Assembly (NCBI RefSeq): GCF_030817175.1 | Contig: NZ_JAUSYY010000001.1 | Coordinates: forward strand, 3,782,001 to 3,846,000 | Direction of reading: 5' to 3' | Length of the DNA: 64,000 nucleotides | DNA from: Agromyces ramosus | GTDB lineage: Bacteria > Actinomycetota > Actinomycetes > Actinomycetales > Microbacteriaceae | In this document: piece by piece, positions 1-9,340 of the stretch | Layout of the letters: every line of letters starts with the position of its first letter | How positions within the stretch are numbered: the first letter of the stretch is position 1 | The notes under the pieces: generated by a model | What the model was told of the DNA's origin: nothing | The model's input: the letters and a program-made list of their open reading frames with translations, nothing else | Database searches by the model: none | Position numbers and translations under genes: made by a program

Positions 1-2
1 CG

Positions 3-761
3 GTGCCGCTGCTGTTCATGGTGTCGGGCTCGCTCAAGTCCGCTCAGGAGATCAACGCCTTCCCGCAACCGCTGCTTCCCGAGACGCCGATCTGGCAGAA
101 CTTCGCCGACGCGTGGAATTACCTCACCCCCCAGGTGATCGGCAACACGTTCATCTTCAGCCTGGGCATCGTGGGACTCCAGCTCCTCATCTCGCTGCCG
201 GCCGCGTTCGCCCTCGCGAAGATCCCATTCAAATGGACTGCCGTGATCCTCACCACGCTCGTCGTGCCGATGTTCGTGCCCGCCAATCTCACGCTCATCC
301 CGCTCTTCGTCGTGACGTTCCAGCTCGGCTGGCTCAACTCGTTCGCCGGCCTGATCATCCCGATGGCGGCGCAGTGCGCGTTCGCGATCCTGCTGTTCCG
401 CCAGTTCTTCGTGACCCTCCCGCCCGGACTCATCGAGGCGGCCCGCATCGACGGCGCGGGGTGGCCGCGCGTCTTCACCTCGATCGCGCTGCCCTTGGCC
501 AAGCCGGCGCTCGCCACGTTCTGCTCGATCAGCTTCCTGACGGCGTGGAACATGTACATCTGGCCATTGGTCGTGGCGCCGAATCCCGCACAGCGAGTGA
601 TCAACGTGGCGCTCGCACCCCTCGCCGGCGGTGAGAACTCGGTCATCTCACCGGCGATCGGGCTGGCGGGTGCCGTGATCGCGATGGTCCCGGTGCTGAT
701 CGTCTTCATCGTGCTCCAGAAGTGGTACATCAAGGGCGTCGTGGGAACCGGGCTCGAGTAG
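3..761 (+). CDS. Carbohydrate ABC transporter permease (5' end outside window)
   Basis: Inner-membrane subunit of a sugar importer of the MalG/AraQ type. Several hydrophobic segments are visible, and the cytoplasmic EAA loop is clear (EAARIDGAG followed by a run ending in LPLAKPAL), which is where the ATPase docks. The protein ends in the usual short basic and hydrophobic tail. About 252 residues are inside the window; family members are normally about 280-300, and the reading frame is open to the left edge, so the true start lies upstream. The next gene, an alpha-L-rhamnosidase, begins at the base after the stop codon, so the two are co-transcribed and the imported sugar is probably a rhamnose-containing oligosaccharide. 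The substrate is inference from context only. Confidence 0.9.
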   Translation: MPLLFMVSGSLKSAQEINAFPQPLLPETPIWQNFADAWNYLTPQVIGNTFIFSLGIVGLQLLISLPAAFALAKIPFKWTAVILTTLVVPMFVPANLTLIPLFVVTFQLGWLNSFAGLIIPMAAQCAFAILLFRQFFVTLPPGLIEAARIDGAGWPRVFTSIALPLAKPALATFCSISFLTAWNMYIWPLVVAPNPAQRVINVALAPLAGGENSVISPAIGLAGAVIAMVPVLIVFIVLQKWYIKGVVGTGLE

Positions 762-3374
762 ATGACGATGCAGAAACCGGTGCTGCCGAACGGCGGCGCC
801 GAGCCCGCCGCCGCCTCGTCGGCCATCGCGACGGTCGCGCGCGTCTCGCGACTCCGGGTCGAGCAGGCCGAGCCCGGGGCGGCCCTCGGCACTGGGACGC
901 CGCGGCTGTCCTGGGTGCTCGAGACACGCGACCGCGATTGGCGGTCGGACCGCTACGAGATCGAGTTCCAGGATTCGTCGGGCGCGGCATCCGTCGCCGT
1001 CGTCTCGAGCGGCGAGAGCGTGCTCGTCGACTGGCCGCTCGCCCCACTCGAATCGCGGCGGCACGGCCGCGTTCGCGTGCGCGTGGGATCAGGCGCCAGG
1101 TGGACCGAGTGGAGCGACGCCGAAGCGCTCGAAGTCGGGCTGCTCGAGACGGACGACTGGTCGGCGTCATTCGTGAGCCCGGTCTCCTTCGGCGGGCTTG
1201 ATGACGCGGCGCCACTCGTCTTCACCGAGTTCACGCTCGACGCCCTGCCGGTGCGCGCCCGCCTCTACGCGACCGCGCACGGCGTCTACGAGGCCTCGCT
1301 GAACGGTGCACGCATCGGCGATGACGTGCTCGCGCCCGGCTGGACCGCGTACGAGCACCGCCTGCGTTACCAGGCATACGACGTGCTCGCCCATCTCCGC
1401 AGGGGCGCGAACACCATCAGCGCTCTGCTCGGCAACGGTTGGTACCGCGGCCAGCTCGTCTGGCCCGGCAACCGTTCGAGCTACGGCGACCGACTCGCGT
1501 TGCTCGCGCAGCTCGAGCTCGAGTTCGCCGACGGCTCGCGACGCGTCATCGCAACGGATGCCTCGTGGCGGGCGAGCCCGAGCGGCATCCTCTTCGACGA
1601 CCTGTACGACGGTGAGCGGCGCGACCTGCGCGTTCCGAACGCGCCCGACCGCGCGTCGAGCGAGCCGGTCGAGGTCGTGCCCGGTGATCACGCGCGACTC
1701 GTCGCCCGCCGCAGCCCTGCCGTGCGCGTGACCGAGCGAGTGCCGACCGCCGAGATGTCGGTTTCGCCGTCGGGGGCGACGATCGTTGACTTCGGGCAGA
1801 ACCTCGTCGGCTGGGTCGAGCTCGTGGTGCGCGGTGGTCGTGCCGGCGACGAGGTTACGGTGCGCCATGCCGAGGTGCTCGAGGCGGGTGAGCTCGCACT
1901 GCGCCCGCTCCGGAGCGCCAAGGTGACGGCGACGTACGTGCTGAGCGGGGCCGACGTCGAGGTGCTGCACCCGACGTTCACCTTCAACGGCTTCCGCTAT
2001 GCCGAGATCACGGGTGCGCCTCACATCGCGCTTGGAGATGTGACGGCGCTCGTGCTCGGCTCGGATCTGCGTCGCACCGGGTGGTTCGAGAGTTCCGACC
2101 CGCTCGTCGACCGATTGCACGAGAACGTGGTCTGGGGCATGCGCGGCAACTTCCTCGATCTTCCGACCGACTGCCCCCAACGGGACGAGCGGCTCGGATG
2201 GACCGGCGACATCCAGGTGTTCGCACCCACCGCCGCAACGCTTTTCGACACCTCGGGGTTCCTTGCGGGCTGGCTCGAGGACCTCGCAGCCGAGCAGCGA
2301 CCCGACGGGGGAGTGCCGTACGTCATCCCGGACGTGCTGCGCGAGGAGGACCCGGCGGCCGCGGGATGGAGCGACGCCGCCACGATCGTGCCGTCGGCGC
2401 TGTTCCTCTCGTATGCCGATCGCGACGTGCTCGAGCGGCAATATCCCTCGATGCGTGCCTGGGTCGACAAGGTGACGAGCCTCGCTGGTGACGACCATCT
2501 CTGGAACAGCGGTTTCCAGTTCGGCGACTGGCTCGATCCAACGGCACCGCCTGAGGAGCCAGCGAAGGCAGCAGCCGATCCCTACGTCGTCGCGACCGCC
2601 TACTCTGCGCGCTCGGCCGGTCTGCTCGCGACCGCGGCAGCGACGCTCGGCCATGCCGAAGACGCCAGGCGATACGGTGCGCTCGCCGACCAGATCGTGA
2701 TCGCCTTCAATCACGAATACGTCACCCCAGGGGGGCGTGTGCTGAGCGATTGCCAGACGGTCTACGCGCTGGCCCTGTGCTGGGATCTCATCGTCGATGA
2801 CGCCGCACGCCGTGCCGCAGGCGATCGGCTGGTGGAGCTCGTGATCGCCGCCGACCACCGGGTCGCCACCGGATTCGTCGGCACGCCGCTCATCCTCGAT
2901 GCGCTCTGCCTGGCCGGCCGGCCGGATGTCGCCCACCGGATGCTGCTCGAGACCACGTCGCCGTCGTGGTTGTACGCCGTCACGATGGGGGCAACCACCA
3001 TCTGGGAACGTTGGGACTCGATGCTGCCCGACGGCACGGTGAACCCTGGCACGATGACCTCGTTCAACCACTACGCATACGGGGCCGTTGCCGACTGGCT
3101 CCACCGTTGTGTCGGGGGCCTGGCCGCGGCGGCGCCCGGGTGGAAGCGCGTCACGGTTCGGCCGCTCGTGACCGGCCAGCTCACGCACGCGCGGACCGCC
3201 GTCGACTCGCCGTACGGTCGCATCGAGAGCTCGTGGCGGCTCGACCACGGGCGCGTGCTGCTCGAGGTGGAGGTGCCCTACGCAGTCACGGCAGACGTGT
3301 GGGTACCGGGAGCGGATGCCCCGGTGACCGTCGGTCTCGGCAGACATCGCTTCGACGGCACGGCCGGCTTGTGA
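762..3374 (+). CDS. Alpha-L-rhamnosidase, GH78 family
   Basis: Glycoside hydrolase that removes terminal alpha-L-rhamnose from glycosides or pectic side chains. 870 residues, with the family's order: N-terminal beta-sandwich, the lectin-like rhamnosidase N domain (around residues 165-260, RLYATAHGVYEASLNG), a central (alpha/alpha)6 barrel and a C-terminal beta domain. The active-site signature CPQRDERLGWTGD starts at residue 471 and carries the acidic residues D475 and E476 expected in GH78. No signal peptide is visible, so the enzyme is probably cytoplasmic and acts on imported oligosaccharides, which fits the permease that ends one base before its ATG. No anomaly was seen in length or motifs. 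Confidence 0.93.
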   Translation: MTMQKPVLPNGGAEPAAASSAIATVARVSRLRVEQAEPGAALGTGTPRLSWVLETRDRDWRSDRYEIEFQDSSGAASVAVVSSGESVLVDWPLAPLESRRHGRVRVRVGSGARWTEWSDAEALEVGLLETDDWSASFVSPVSFGGLDDAAPLVFTEFTLDALPVRARLYATAHGVYEASLNGARIGDDVLAPGWTAYEHRLRYQAYDVLAHLRRGANTISALLGNGWYRGQLVWPGNRSSYGDRLALLAQLELEFADGSRRVIATDASWRASPSGILFDDLYDGERRDLRVPNAPDRASSEPVEVVPGDHARLVARRSPAVRVTERVPTAEMSVSPSGATIVDFGQNLVGWVELVVRGGRAGDEVTVRHAEVLEAGELALRPLRSAKVTATYVLSGADVEVLHPTFTFNGFRYAEITGAPHIALGDVTALVLGSDLRRTGWFESSDPLVDRLHENVVWGMRGNFLDLPTDCPQRDERLGWTGDIQVFAPTAATLFDTSGFLAGWLEDLAAEQRPDGGVPYVIPDVLREEDPAAAGWSDAATIVPSALFLSYADRDVLERQYPSMRAWVDKVTSLAGDDHLWNSGFQFGDWLDPTAPPEEPAKAAADPYVVATAYSARSAGLLATAAATLGHAEDARRYGALADQIVIAFNHEYVTPGGRVLSDCQTVYALALCWDLIVDDAARRAAGDRLVELVIAADHRVATGFVGTPLILDALCLAGRPDVAHRMLLETTSPSWLYAVTMGATTIWERWDSMLPDGTVNPGTMTSFNHYAYGAVADWLHRCVGGLAAAAPGWKRVTVRPLVTGQLTHARTAVDSPYGRIESSWRLDHGRVLLEVEVPYAVTADVWVPGADAPVTVGLGRHRFDGTAGL

Positions 3375-3443
3375 AGAGTCCCCGGTCGGTGACCTCGTTC
3401 GCTGCGCTTCGATACTCACTCCATCAACGACGATTGGAACACC

Positions 3444-6400
3444 TTGCGCTTCACGACCTCGTTCTTCACGCAGCCGCTCGTTTCGGCCGTGCTCGCATTC
3501 ACGCTCATGGTCGGGCTCATTCTGGTCGGTGTCCCCGCGCCAGCAGGGGCGACCTCGCTCGCCTCGGCGGACGGCCGGGTCGTCTCTGCGGGTCAAGCGG
3601 CTGACCCTGTTGCGGAGGTGGGTGACGACTGGTTCACGTCGTGGGCGCAATCGCAGGATCGGCGGTCCGGCATCACGTTCAAGGAACAGACCTTCCGCAT
3701 GATCACGCATCTGAGCCAGGGCGGTGACGCACTTCGAATCCGCTTCCAGAACCAGTACGGCGCCGCGCCGATCACGATCGATGCGGCCGCAGTGGCGTTG
3801 AGCGCGAAGGGTTCGGCGACCGTGCCGGGGACCACCCGGACGCTCGCGTTCGCCGGCCTGCCGAGCGTGACCATCCCGGTGGGCGGCGAGGTCTGGAGCG
3901 ACACCGTCGAGCTCGAGACCGCCGCGCAGGACGACGTCGCGGTGAGCATGTACGTCAAAGCGCCGACGGTGCCGAGCCTGCACAGCTACCCCTATCGCGA
4001 CAATTACGTCTCAGCCGCAGGATCGGGAGACCAGGTCGCCGACGAATCTGGTACGCCGTTCGCCGAGAAGATGGCGTGGACCTACCTGGTGAGCGCCGTC
4101 GATGTGCACAACACGGAGCTGCTCGGCACTATCGTGTCATTCGGCAGCTCGGTGGTCGACGGCGAGGGCAGCCAGAATTGCGGGCCCGGCTGCACCGCGA
4201 CCGGCACGAATCGTCGCTGGTCGGATGAGCTGGCGCGACGGATCAACAGCGAACTCCCGGCCGATGCGCAGCTCGCCGTCGCCAACGCGGGAATCGGAGG
4301 CACGACCAGCGCCCCGAGCTGTGCCGACGGCGTCAGCCGGCTGGAGCGCGACGTGCTCGCACTGCACGGCGTGACCGGAGTGATCTTCTATTACGGCACG
4401 AACGATCTGGGCGAGAACTGCAGCAGCGCGACGATCCTCGCGAGCTATCAGGACATGTTCTCCCGACTCAGGGACGCCGGAATCGCGGTGTACGTCACGC
4501 CGATCACCCCCCGGCCCTCGTACACCGCGCAGCAGAATGCCGAGCGCAACGCCGTCAACGCCTTCGTCCGGAACTCGGGCGACTGCAGCGGCACTTGCGA
4601 CGGCGTGCTCGACTTCGATGAGGTGTTGAAGGATCCTGCGAACCCCAACGCCATCTTCCGGCCCTACGACACCGGTGACGGCACGCACGTGAATGTCGCA
4701 GGCCAGCAGGCCATCGCCAACAGCATCTCGCTGCCGCTCATCGCCTCATCCGCACTGGCACCGGATGACACCCGGCCGCTGACCAAGACGTTCTCGATCT
4801 ACGACTTCGAAGACGGGTTCCAGGGCTGGCGCGCCGGCACCGGCGTCGGGGCCGTGGAGTGGGCCGACAGCTTCGCGAACGGACCCAAGACGCCGTTCGC
4901 CGGGAATCGGGTGATGGATGCGTCGTCGGTCGCGCTCCCCGCAGACGCCATGCGATCGGTGTTCGTCGAGCCGCCGCATCCGCTCGATCTCAGTGCGGCG
5001 ACGCAGCTGGTGGCGCACCTCGATGCCTGGGGCGGTTTGGGCGGCGGCACCGGCTACGAGGCCGCGATCACGCTGACGAGCGCAGATGGCGAGGAGCTCA
5101 TCGAGACGTTCCAGGTGTCGCCCGACACCTGGAACGAATTGACCCTCGACGTGTCCTCATGGGCTGCGCGCGGTGCGGTGAGCCGCATCGAGATCGGGTT
5201 CCGTGCGCTCGGCACCTCGAGCATCTGGGTGCCGCATTTCCAGATCGATGACGTCACCTGGAACGCCGGTCCCGTCGCTGGACCCGCGGAAGCGACATCG
5301 TGTGACACGGCCGCCACGGCCGACGGCCAGCAGCCGGTGTTGCAGCTGCAGCTCGGCACCGACTCGACCTGGGCGGGTGTTCGACCGAACTACTCCTTCG
5401 ACGGGCTCGACGCCGTGCGGAACGGGTTCGACCGCGTGGGGTACTGCCTCGAGACGGCCGGAGGCACCGGCGACCAGTGGGCCTGGGCAGGGATGGACCC
5501 GTTCACCGCGGACTGGAGCCTGCTCGGCCTGCACACCATTCCCGGGCAGATCTCGCAGCAGCGCGTGACGGATCTCGAGGTCGCGTCGAACGTCGCCGGC
5601 GTGGCGACCGGTGAGCACCTCACCGGGTGGCTCGAACACTGGCCGAACAGCTACCTGACTCACCGCAGTGGTCAGGTAGAGGGTGCGACGAGCGAGCGAT
5701 ACGACGCCGACGACCAGCCGATCACCGGATGGCACGGCTCCTTCCAGATCCACCGCGTGAATGAGGAGCCGGGCAATGCCGGGGCGCCGAGCACCGTCAT
5801 GGCGCTCAACAACTTCACCGGCCCCGGAACACTCGCGCTCGGCTTCGGCGATGCCCCGCGGGGCGGGCCGGCGGAATCGGACTGGACCTTTGCCGCGAAC
5901 GCCAACGCGTTCACCAGTCGCACCCTGACGGTGTTCGCGCGACCCGCGGTGGTCTCGCTGACCCAGGCGCCGCAGGACCGGCAACTGTTCGCGCGGGACA
6001 CCGACAACGGCGCGAACGTGGTGATCGCGGGCGAAGCGGATGCCTCGGTGGACTCCGTGCGGATGTCTTCGACCAGCCAGGGCGAGACCGTGCAGCAGGT
6101 GGGCTCGGGTCCGTCGTTCTCCTTCGACACCCGGATCACGGCAGGCCTGCACGACTACGACTTCCTCTTGGAAGCGCGCGTCGACGGAGTCTGGCGCGAG
6201 GTCGGCCACTGGACGCACGTCGTCTCGGGTGACGTCTTCGTGATTCAGGGCCAGTCCAACGCGGAATCGGCTGCCTGGGAGAGCGGTTCGGATTCCAGTA
6301 CGGGCAACCAGTCACCCTGGGTGCGCACCTACGGAACGACATCGTGGAACTCCGATACGTCTCGTGCCAACCGCGCGTGGCAGTACGCCTACGGTGACAT

Positions 6401-7859
6401 GACCTCGCCGAACAAGGGCGAGGTCACCAATGCAGGGATGGTCGGTCAGTGGGGCATGCGCATGGGCGGCGTGCTCTCGCAGCAGCAGGAGGTTCCGATT
6501 GCGATCTTCAACGGTGCGCACGGTGGCCAGCGAATCGGCTTCTTCCAGCGCAATGATGCTGATCCGAATGACGCCAACACGAACTACGGTCGGCTGCGTC
6601 ACCGACTCGAGGCCGCGGGTGTGCTCGCAGATGTGAAGGCTGTGCTCTGGTATCAGGGTCAGGCGGAGAACGGCGACACTCGCACCCACATCGAAGGCTT
6701 CACCTCGTTGCTCGAGGACTGGCAGGGTGAGCTGGGCTCCGATCTGACGAACGGATCGTCGTACTACGCGTTCCAGATTCGGGGCTCGTGCAATCCCGCC
6801 GGAGATGCCGCCCGCGAGAGCGACATCGACTTGCGGAACGCGCAGCGAAACCTCTCGCGAACACTCGGCGTGACGGTGCTCTCCACAACTGGGGCGCCGA
6901 ACCACGACGGGTGTCACTTCGGATACGAGAACGGCTACAAGATGCTTGGCGAACAGGCCGCTGCTGTACTCTCCCGCGACTTGTACGACGGCCCGAGTGC
7001 TGGGGTTGCAGCTCCCGACCCGATTGCCGCGACTGCGGCATCCGCGTCGAGTACCGAGTTCTCGATCCAACTCGATTCGGCAACTGATCCTCTGACCGTC
7101 GATGCCGGTTTCGACTCGATGGGCGACTTCGTTCTTCACAACTCTGCAGCGAGCGTGACGAACGTGACGTATGTGGATGGAGGAAAGCTTCTCGTCACGG
7201 TGGCGGGATCGATCGGTGCGGATGCCACGATCTCCTACCTTTCCCACTACGGCCCAGGTCCGATGATTCGAACGTCGAGAGGTGTCGGCCTGCTCGCCTT
7301 CGACCGGATACCGGTTGTGGTGGGAGTTGCTGCTCCGCAATTGGTGGACTCGGTTCCGGAGGCCATTGCCGGTGGTGAGTATTCGACCACATTGGGTGCG
7401 GTGGGTACGGATGCAGCGCGATACACGGTGACGAATGGCATTCTGCCCACCGGGTTCGCTCTCGACCGGGTTACGGGGGAGTTGACCGGAACATCGACGG
7501 TTGCGAACGCGACGACGTTCACGGTTCGGATGGACTCGGCGGCAGGCACCAGCAGCCGAGAGTTCTCGTTCATCGTCGCGCCGGCACCGGTTGCGAAACT
7601 GACAGTGTCATCGGATTCGATGACGTCGACAGTGCGTGGCAGCGTTCAGATCAGCGTCACGGGTGAAGACGCATTCGGAAACGATCTCGGGGACCTCGCG
7701 GCTGAGGCCGTGTTGACCAGCGACAAGCCGGATGACGTGATCTCTGGTAGCCGAGTCACCTTCACGCACGCCGGTGCGCACGTGATCACGGCCACAGTGG
7801 GAGAAGTGTCTGGATCGGTGCGTATCGATGTCCGCGGCAGAGGCCGGTGGTTCCGGTGA
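3444..7859 (+). CDS. Large secreted protein with two SGNH-type esterase domains and Ig-like repeats
   Basis: 1471 residues from a TTG start that is preceded by GGAA and gives a good signal peptide (hydrophobic core about residues 12-32, likely cleavage after AGA). First catalytic domain, about residues 60-430: SGNH/GDSL hydrolase with FGSS (Ser236), YGTND, and a DGTH pair at D412/H415. About 451-610 resembles a carbohydrate-binding beta-sandwich. Second catalytic domain, about 850-1190: sialate-O-acetylesterase-like, with QGQSN (Ser938), WYQGQ, and D1155/H1158. About 1280-1471 holds two Ig-like modules. The likely role is deacetylating or de-esterifying decorated polysaccharides outside the cell, complementing the neighbouring glycosidases. 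The C terminus stops just after an Ig-like domain in a basic tail (RGRGRWFR) with no anchor, and overlaps the next gene. A GTG start at 3489 is an alternative. Confidence 0.82.
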   Translation: MRFTTSFFTQPLVSAVLAFTLMVGLILVGVPAPAGATSLASADGRVVSAGQAADPVAEVGDDWFTSWAQSQDRRSGITFKEQTFRMITHLSQGGDALRIRFQNQYGAAPITIDAAAVALSAKGSATVPGTTRTLAFAGLPSVTIPVGGEVWSDTVELETAAQDDVAVSMYVKAPTVPSLHSYPYRDNYVSAAGSGDQVADESGTPFAEKMAWTYLVSAVDVHNTELLGTIVSFGSSVVDGEGSQNCGPGCTATGTNRRWSDELARRINSELPADAQLAVANAGIGGTTSAPSCADGVSRLERDVLALHGVTGVIFYYGTNDLGENCSSATILASYQDMFSRLRDAGIAVYVTPITPRPSYTAQQNAERNAVNAFVRNSGDCSGTCDGVLDFDEVLKDPANPNAIFRPYDTGDGTHVNVAGQQAIANSISLPLIASSALAPDDTRPLTKTFSIYDFEDGFQGWRAGTGVGAVEWADSFANGPKTPFAGNRVMDASSVALPADAMRSVFVEPPHPLDLSAATQLVAHLDAWGGLGGGTGYEAAITLTSADGEELIETFQVSPDTWNELTLDVSSWAARGAVSRIEIGFRALGTSSIWVPHFQIDDVTWNAGPVAGPAEATSCDTAATADGQQPVLQLQLGTDSTWAGVRPNYSFDGLDAVRNGFDRVGYCLETAGGTGDQWAWAGMDPFTADWSLLGLHTIPGQISQQRVTDLEVASNVAGVATGEHLTGWLEHWPNSYLTHRSGQVEGATSERYDADDQPITGWHGSFQIHRVNEEPGNAGAPSTVMALNNFTGPGTLALGFGDAPRGGPAESDWTFAANANAFTSRTLTVFARPAVVSLTQAPQDRQLFARDTDNGANVVIAGEADASVDSVRMSSTSQGETVQQVGSGPSFSFDTRITAGLHDYDFLLEARVDGVWREVGHWTHVVSGDVFVIQGQSNAESAAWESGSDSSTGNQSPWVRTYGTTSWNSDTSRANRAWQYAYGDMTSPNKGEVTNAGMVGQWGMRMGGVLSQQQEVPIAIFNGAHGGQRIGFFQRNDADPNDANTNYGRLRHRLEAAGVLADVKAVLWYQGQAENGDTRTHIEGFTSLLEDWQGELGSDLTNGSSYYAFQIRGSCNPAGDAARESDIDLRNAQRNLSRTLGVTVLSTTGAPNHDGCHFGYENGYKMLGEQAAAVLSRDLYDGPSAGVAAPDPIAATAASASSTEFSIQLDSATDPLTVDAGFDSMGDFVLHNSAASVTNVTYVDGGKLLVTVAGSIGADATISYLSHYGPGPMIRTSRGVGLLAFDRIPVVVGVAAPQLVDSVPEAIAGGEYSTTLGAVGTDAARYTVTNGILPTGFALDRVTGELTGTSTVANATTFTVRMDSAAGTSSREFSFIVAPAPVAKLTVSSDSMTSTVRGSVQISVTGEDAFGNDLGDLAAEAVLTSDKPDDVISGSRVTFTHAGAHVITATVGEVSGSVRIDVRGRGRWFR

Positions 7860-9340
7860 GATGCCGGGTGGCGAGCCGGGTAGCGCGCGTTCGCCGGAGC
7901 GGATCCGACGCTCCCACGCTCCCGCGGGGCTTCGAGTTCGGTGTCGCGACGAGCGCCTACCAGATCGAGGGCGCCTGGGACGTCGACGGGCGCGGCCCGT
8001 CGGTGTGGGACACCTTCAGCCAAACCCTTGGCAAGGTGTTGGGTGACGTGCCCGGAAACGACGGCGTACGCCATTACGAACGTATGGATTCGGACGTCGG
8101 GTTGCTCCGCTGGCTCGGCGTGGACTCGTACCGGTTCTCGATCTCCTGGTCTCGTATTCTTCCGGACGGGGTCGGAACGCTCAACCAGCGCGGCGTGGAC
8201 TTCTATCGTCGGCTCCTCGACCGTCTCGAAGATGCCGGCATCTCGCCCAGCATCACGCTCTACCACTGGGACCTGCCACAAGCGCTGGAGGATCGGGGCG
8301 GGTGGCGAAGTCGCGACGTTCAGTTCTGGTTCGCCGAGTACGCGCAGCGGGCGTTCGAGCAGTTCGGTCGGTACACGCCCCGCTGGGCGACGCTCAACGA
8401 GCCCATCGCCAACTGGGTAGGGTACGGTCTGGGCGTGTTCGCGCCAGGTTACCGCGATGAACTCGGCGGTCGCGCCGCGATGCACAACGCCTTGCTTGCC
8501 CACGGGCAGGCCGTTCGCGCTTTCCGTGCCGCGGGGTCGCCCGGAGAGATCGGGATCGTGGTCGATGTGTGGCCGAGATCTGCGGTGCAACCCACTCCCG
8601 AACGGTTGCGGCAGGTGCGGGAGGAGGAGGCGGACTCGTACGAGGCATTCCTCAATCCACTGTTCCGCGGCGACTACTCGACCTTCCAACGGGAGCGATG
8701 GGGATCACAGGGCACGCTTCCGGAGATCGGGCCGGATGATCTCGCCCTCATCGGCGAGCCCATCGACTTCTTCGGGCTGAACGTCTACAACCGTGTCTAC
8801 ATCGACGGTGCTCCGACCGAGGGCGACGACGACTCGACGGACGTCGTGGCCGGGAACTTTCTCGACAACGGGCACTTCTACGATCCGTCGGTGGCGTACG
8901 AGGTGCTCATGATGCTCAAGAACGACTATCGACTGTCCGTGCCGATCTACGTCACCGAGAACGGCTCGGCGAACTGCAATGAGGACGTCGTGGCCGGTCG
9001 AATCCACGACGGCGATCGGATCGCGTACGTGCGGAGCTTCCTCGAGGAGATCAGCCGAGCTGTCGCCGACGGCGTGGACGTGCGTGGGTACTCGCTCTGG
9101 TCGTTCCTCGACAATTACGAGTGGAGCAGCGCGTACTCGCAGCGCTACGGGATCATCCATGTCGATCTCGACTCGTTCGAACGGGTTCCGAAGGACAGCG
9201 CCTATTGGTACCGGGAGATCGTCCGAGCACGATCGCTGAATCTCCCACCCGGAGAACAGCACACCGAGGCGGCACAGGCGGAGCCTAAGGACACGACGAC
9301 TGGTCACAAAGCTGACGGCGGCACGCCGCAGCCGGGTTGA
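7847..9340 (+). CDS. GH1 beta-glucosidase
   Basis: Retaining beta-glucosidase or related beta-glycosidase of family GH1, cleaving aryl or oligosaccharide beta-glycosides. 497 residues from GTG 7847; the conserved fold begins at about residue 26 (FEFGVATSAYQIEG). The acid/base glutamate is in TLNEP (E185) and the nucleophile is in VTENG (E371). The last 25 residues are a polar low-complexity tail. No ATG is available in this frame before the conserved part: GTG 7847 and GTG 7868 are the candidates, and the first overlaps the end of the esterase gene by 13 bases. No signal peptide, so probably cytoplasmic. It is the last gene of the glycoside-utilisation cluster. Confidence 0.9.
   Translation: MVPVRCRVASRVARVRRSGSDAPTLPRGFEFGVATSAYQIEGAWDVDGRGPSVWDTFSQTLGKVLGDVPGNDGVRHYERMDSDVGLLRWLGVDSYRFSISWSRILPDGVGTLNQRGVDFYRRLLDRLEDAGISPSITLYHWDLPQALEDRGGWRSRDVQFWFAEYAQRAFEQFGRYTPRWATLNEPIANWVGYGLGVFAPGYRDELGGRAAMHNALLAHGQAVRAFRAAGSPGEIGIVVDVWPRSAVQPTPERLRQVREEEADSYEAFLNPLFRGDYSTFQRERWGSQGTLPEIGPDDLALIGEPIDFFGLNVYNRVYIDGAPTEGDDDSTDVVAGNFLDNGHFYDPSVAYEVLMMLKNDYRLSVPIYVTENGSANCNEDVVAGRIHDGDRIAYVRSFLEEISRAVADGVDVRGYSLWSFLDNYEWSSAYSQRYGIIHVDLDSFERVPKDSAYWYREIVRARSLNLPPGEQHTEAAQAEPKDTTTGHKADGGTPQPG

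Noticed and set aside
1167..3983. 938-codon open frame on the minus strand opposite the rhamnosidase and esterase genes
   Set aside because: Arg/His/Val-rich translation typical of the antisense frame of a GC-rich gene, no recognisable domain, and it spans two real genes on the other strand.
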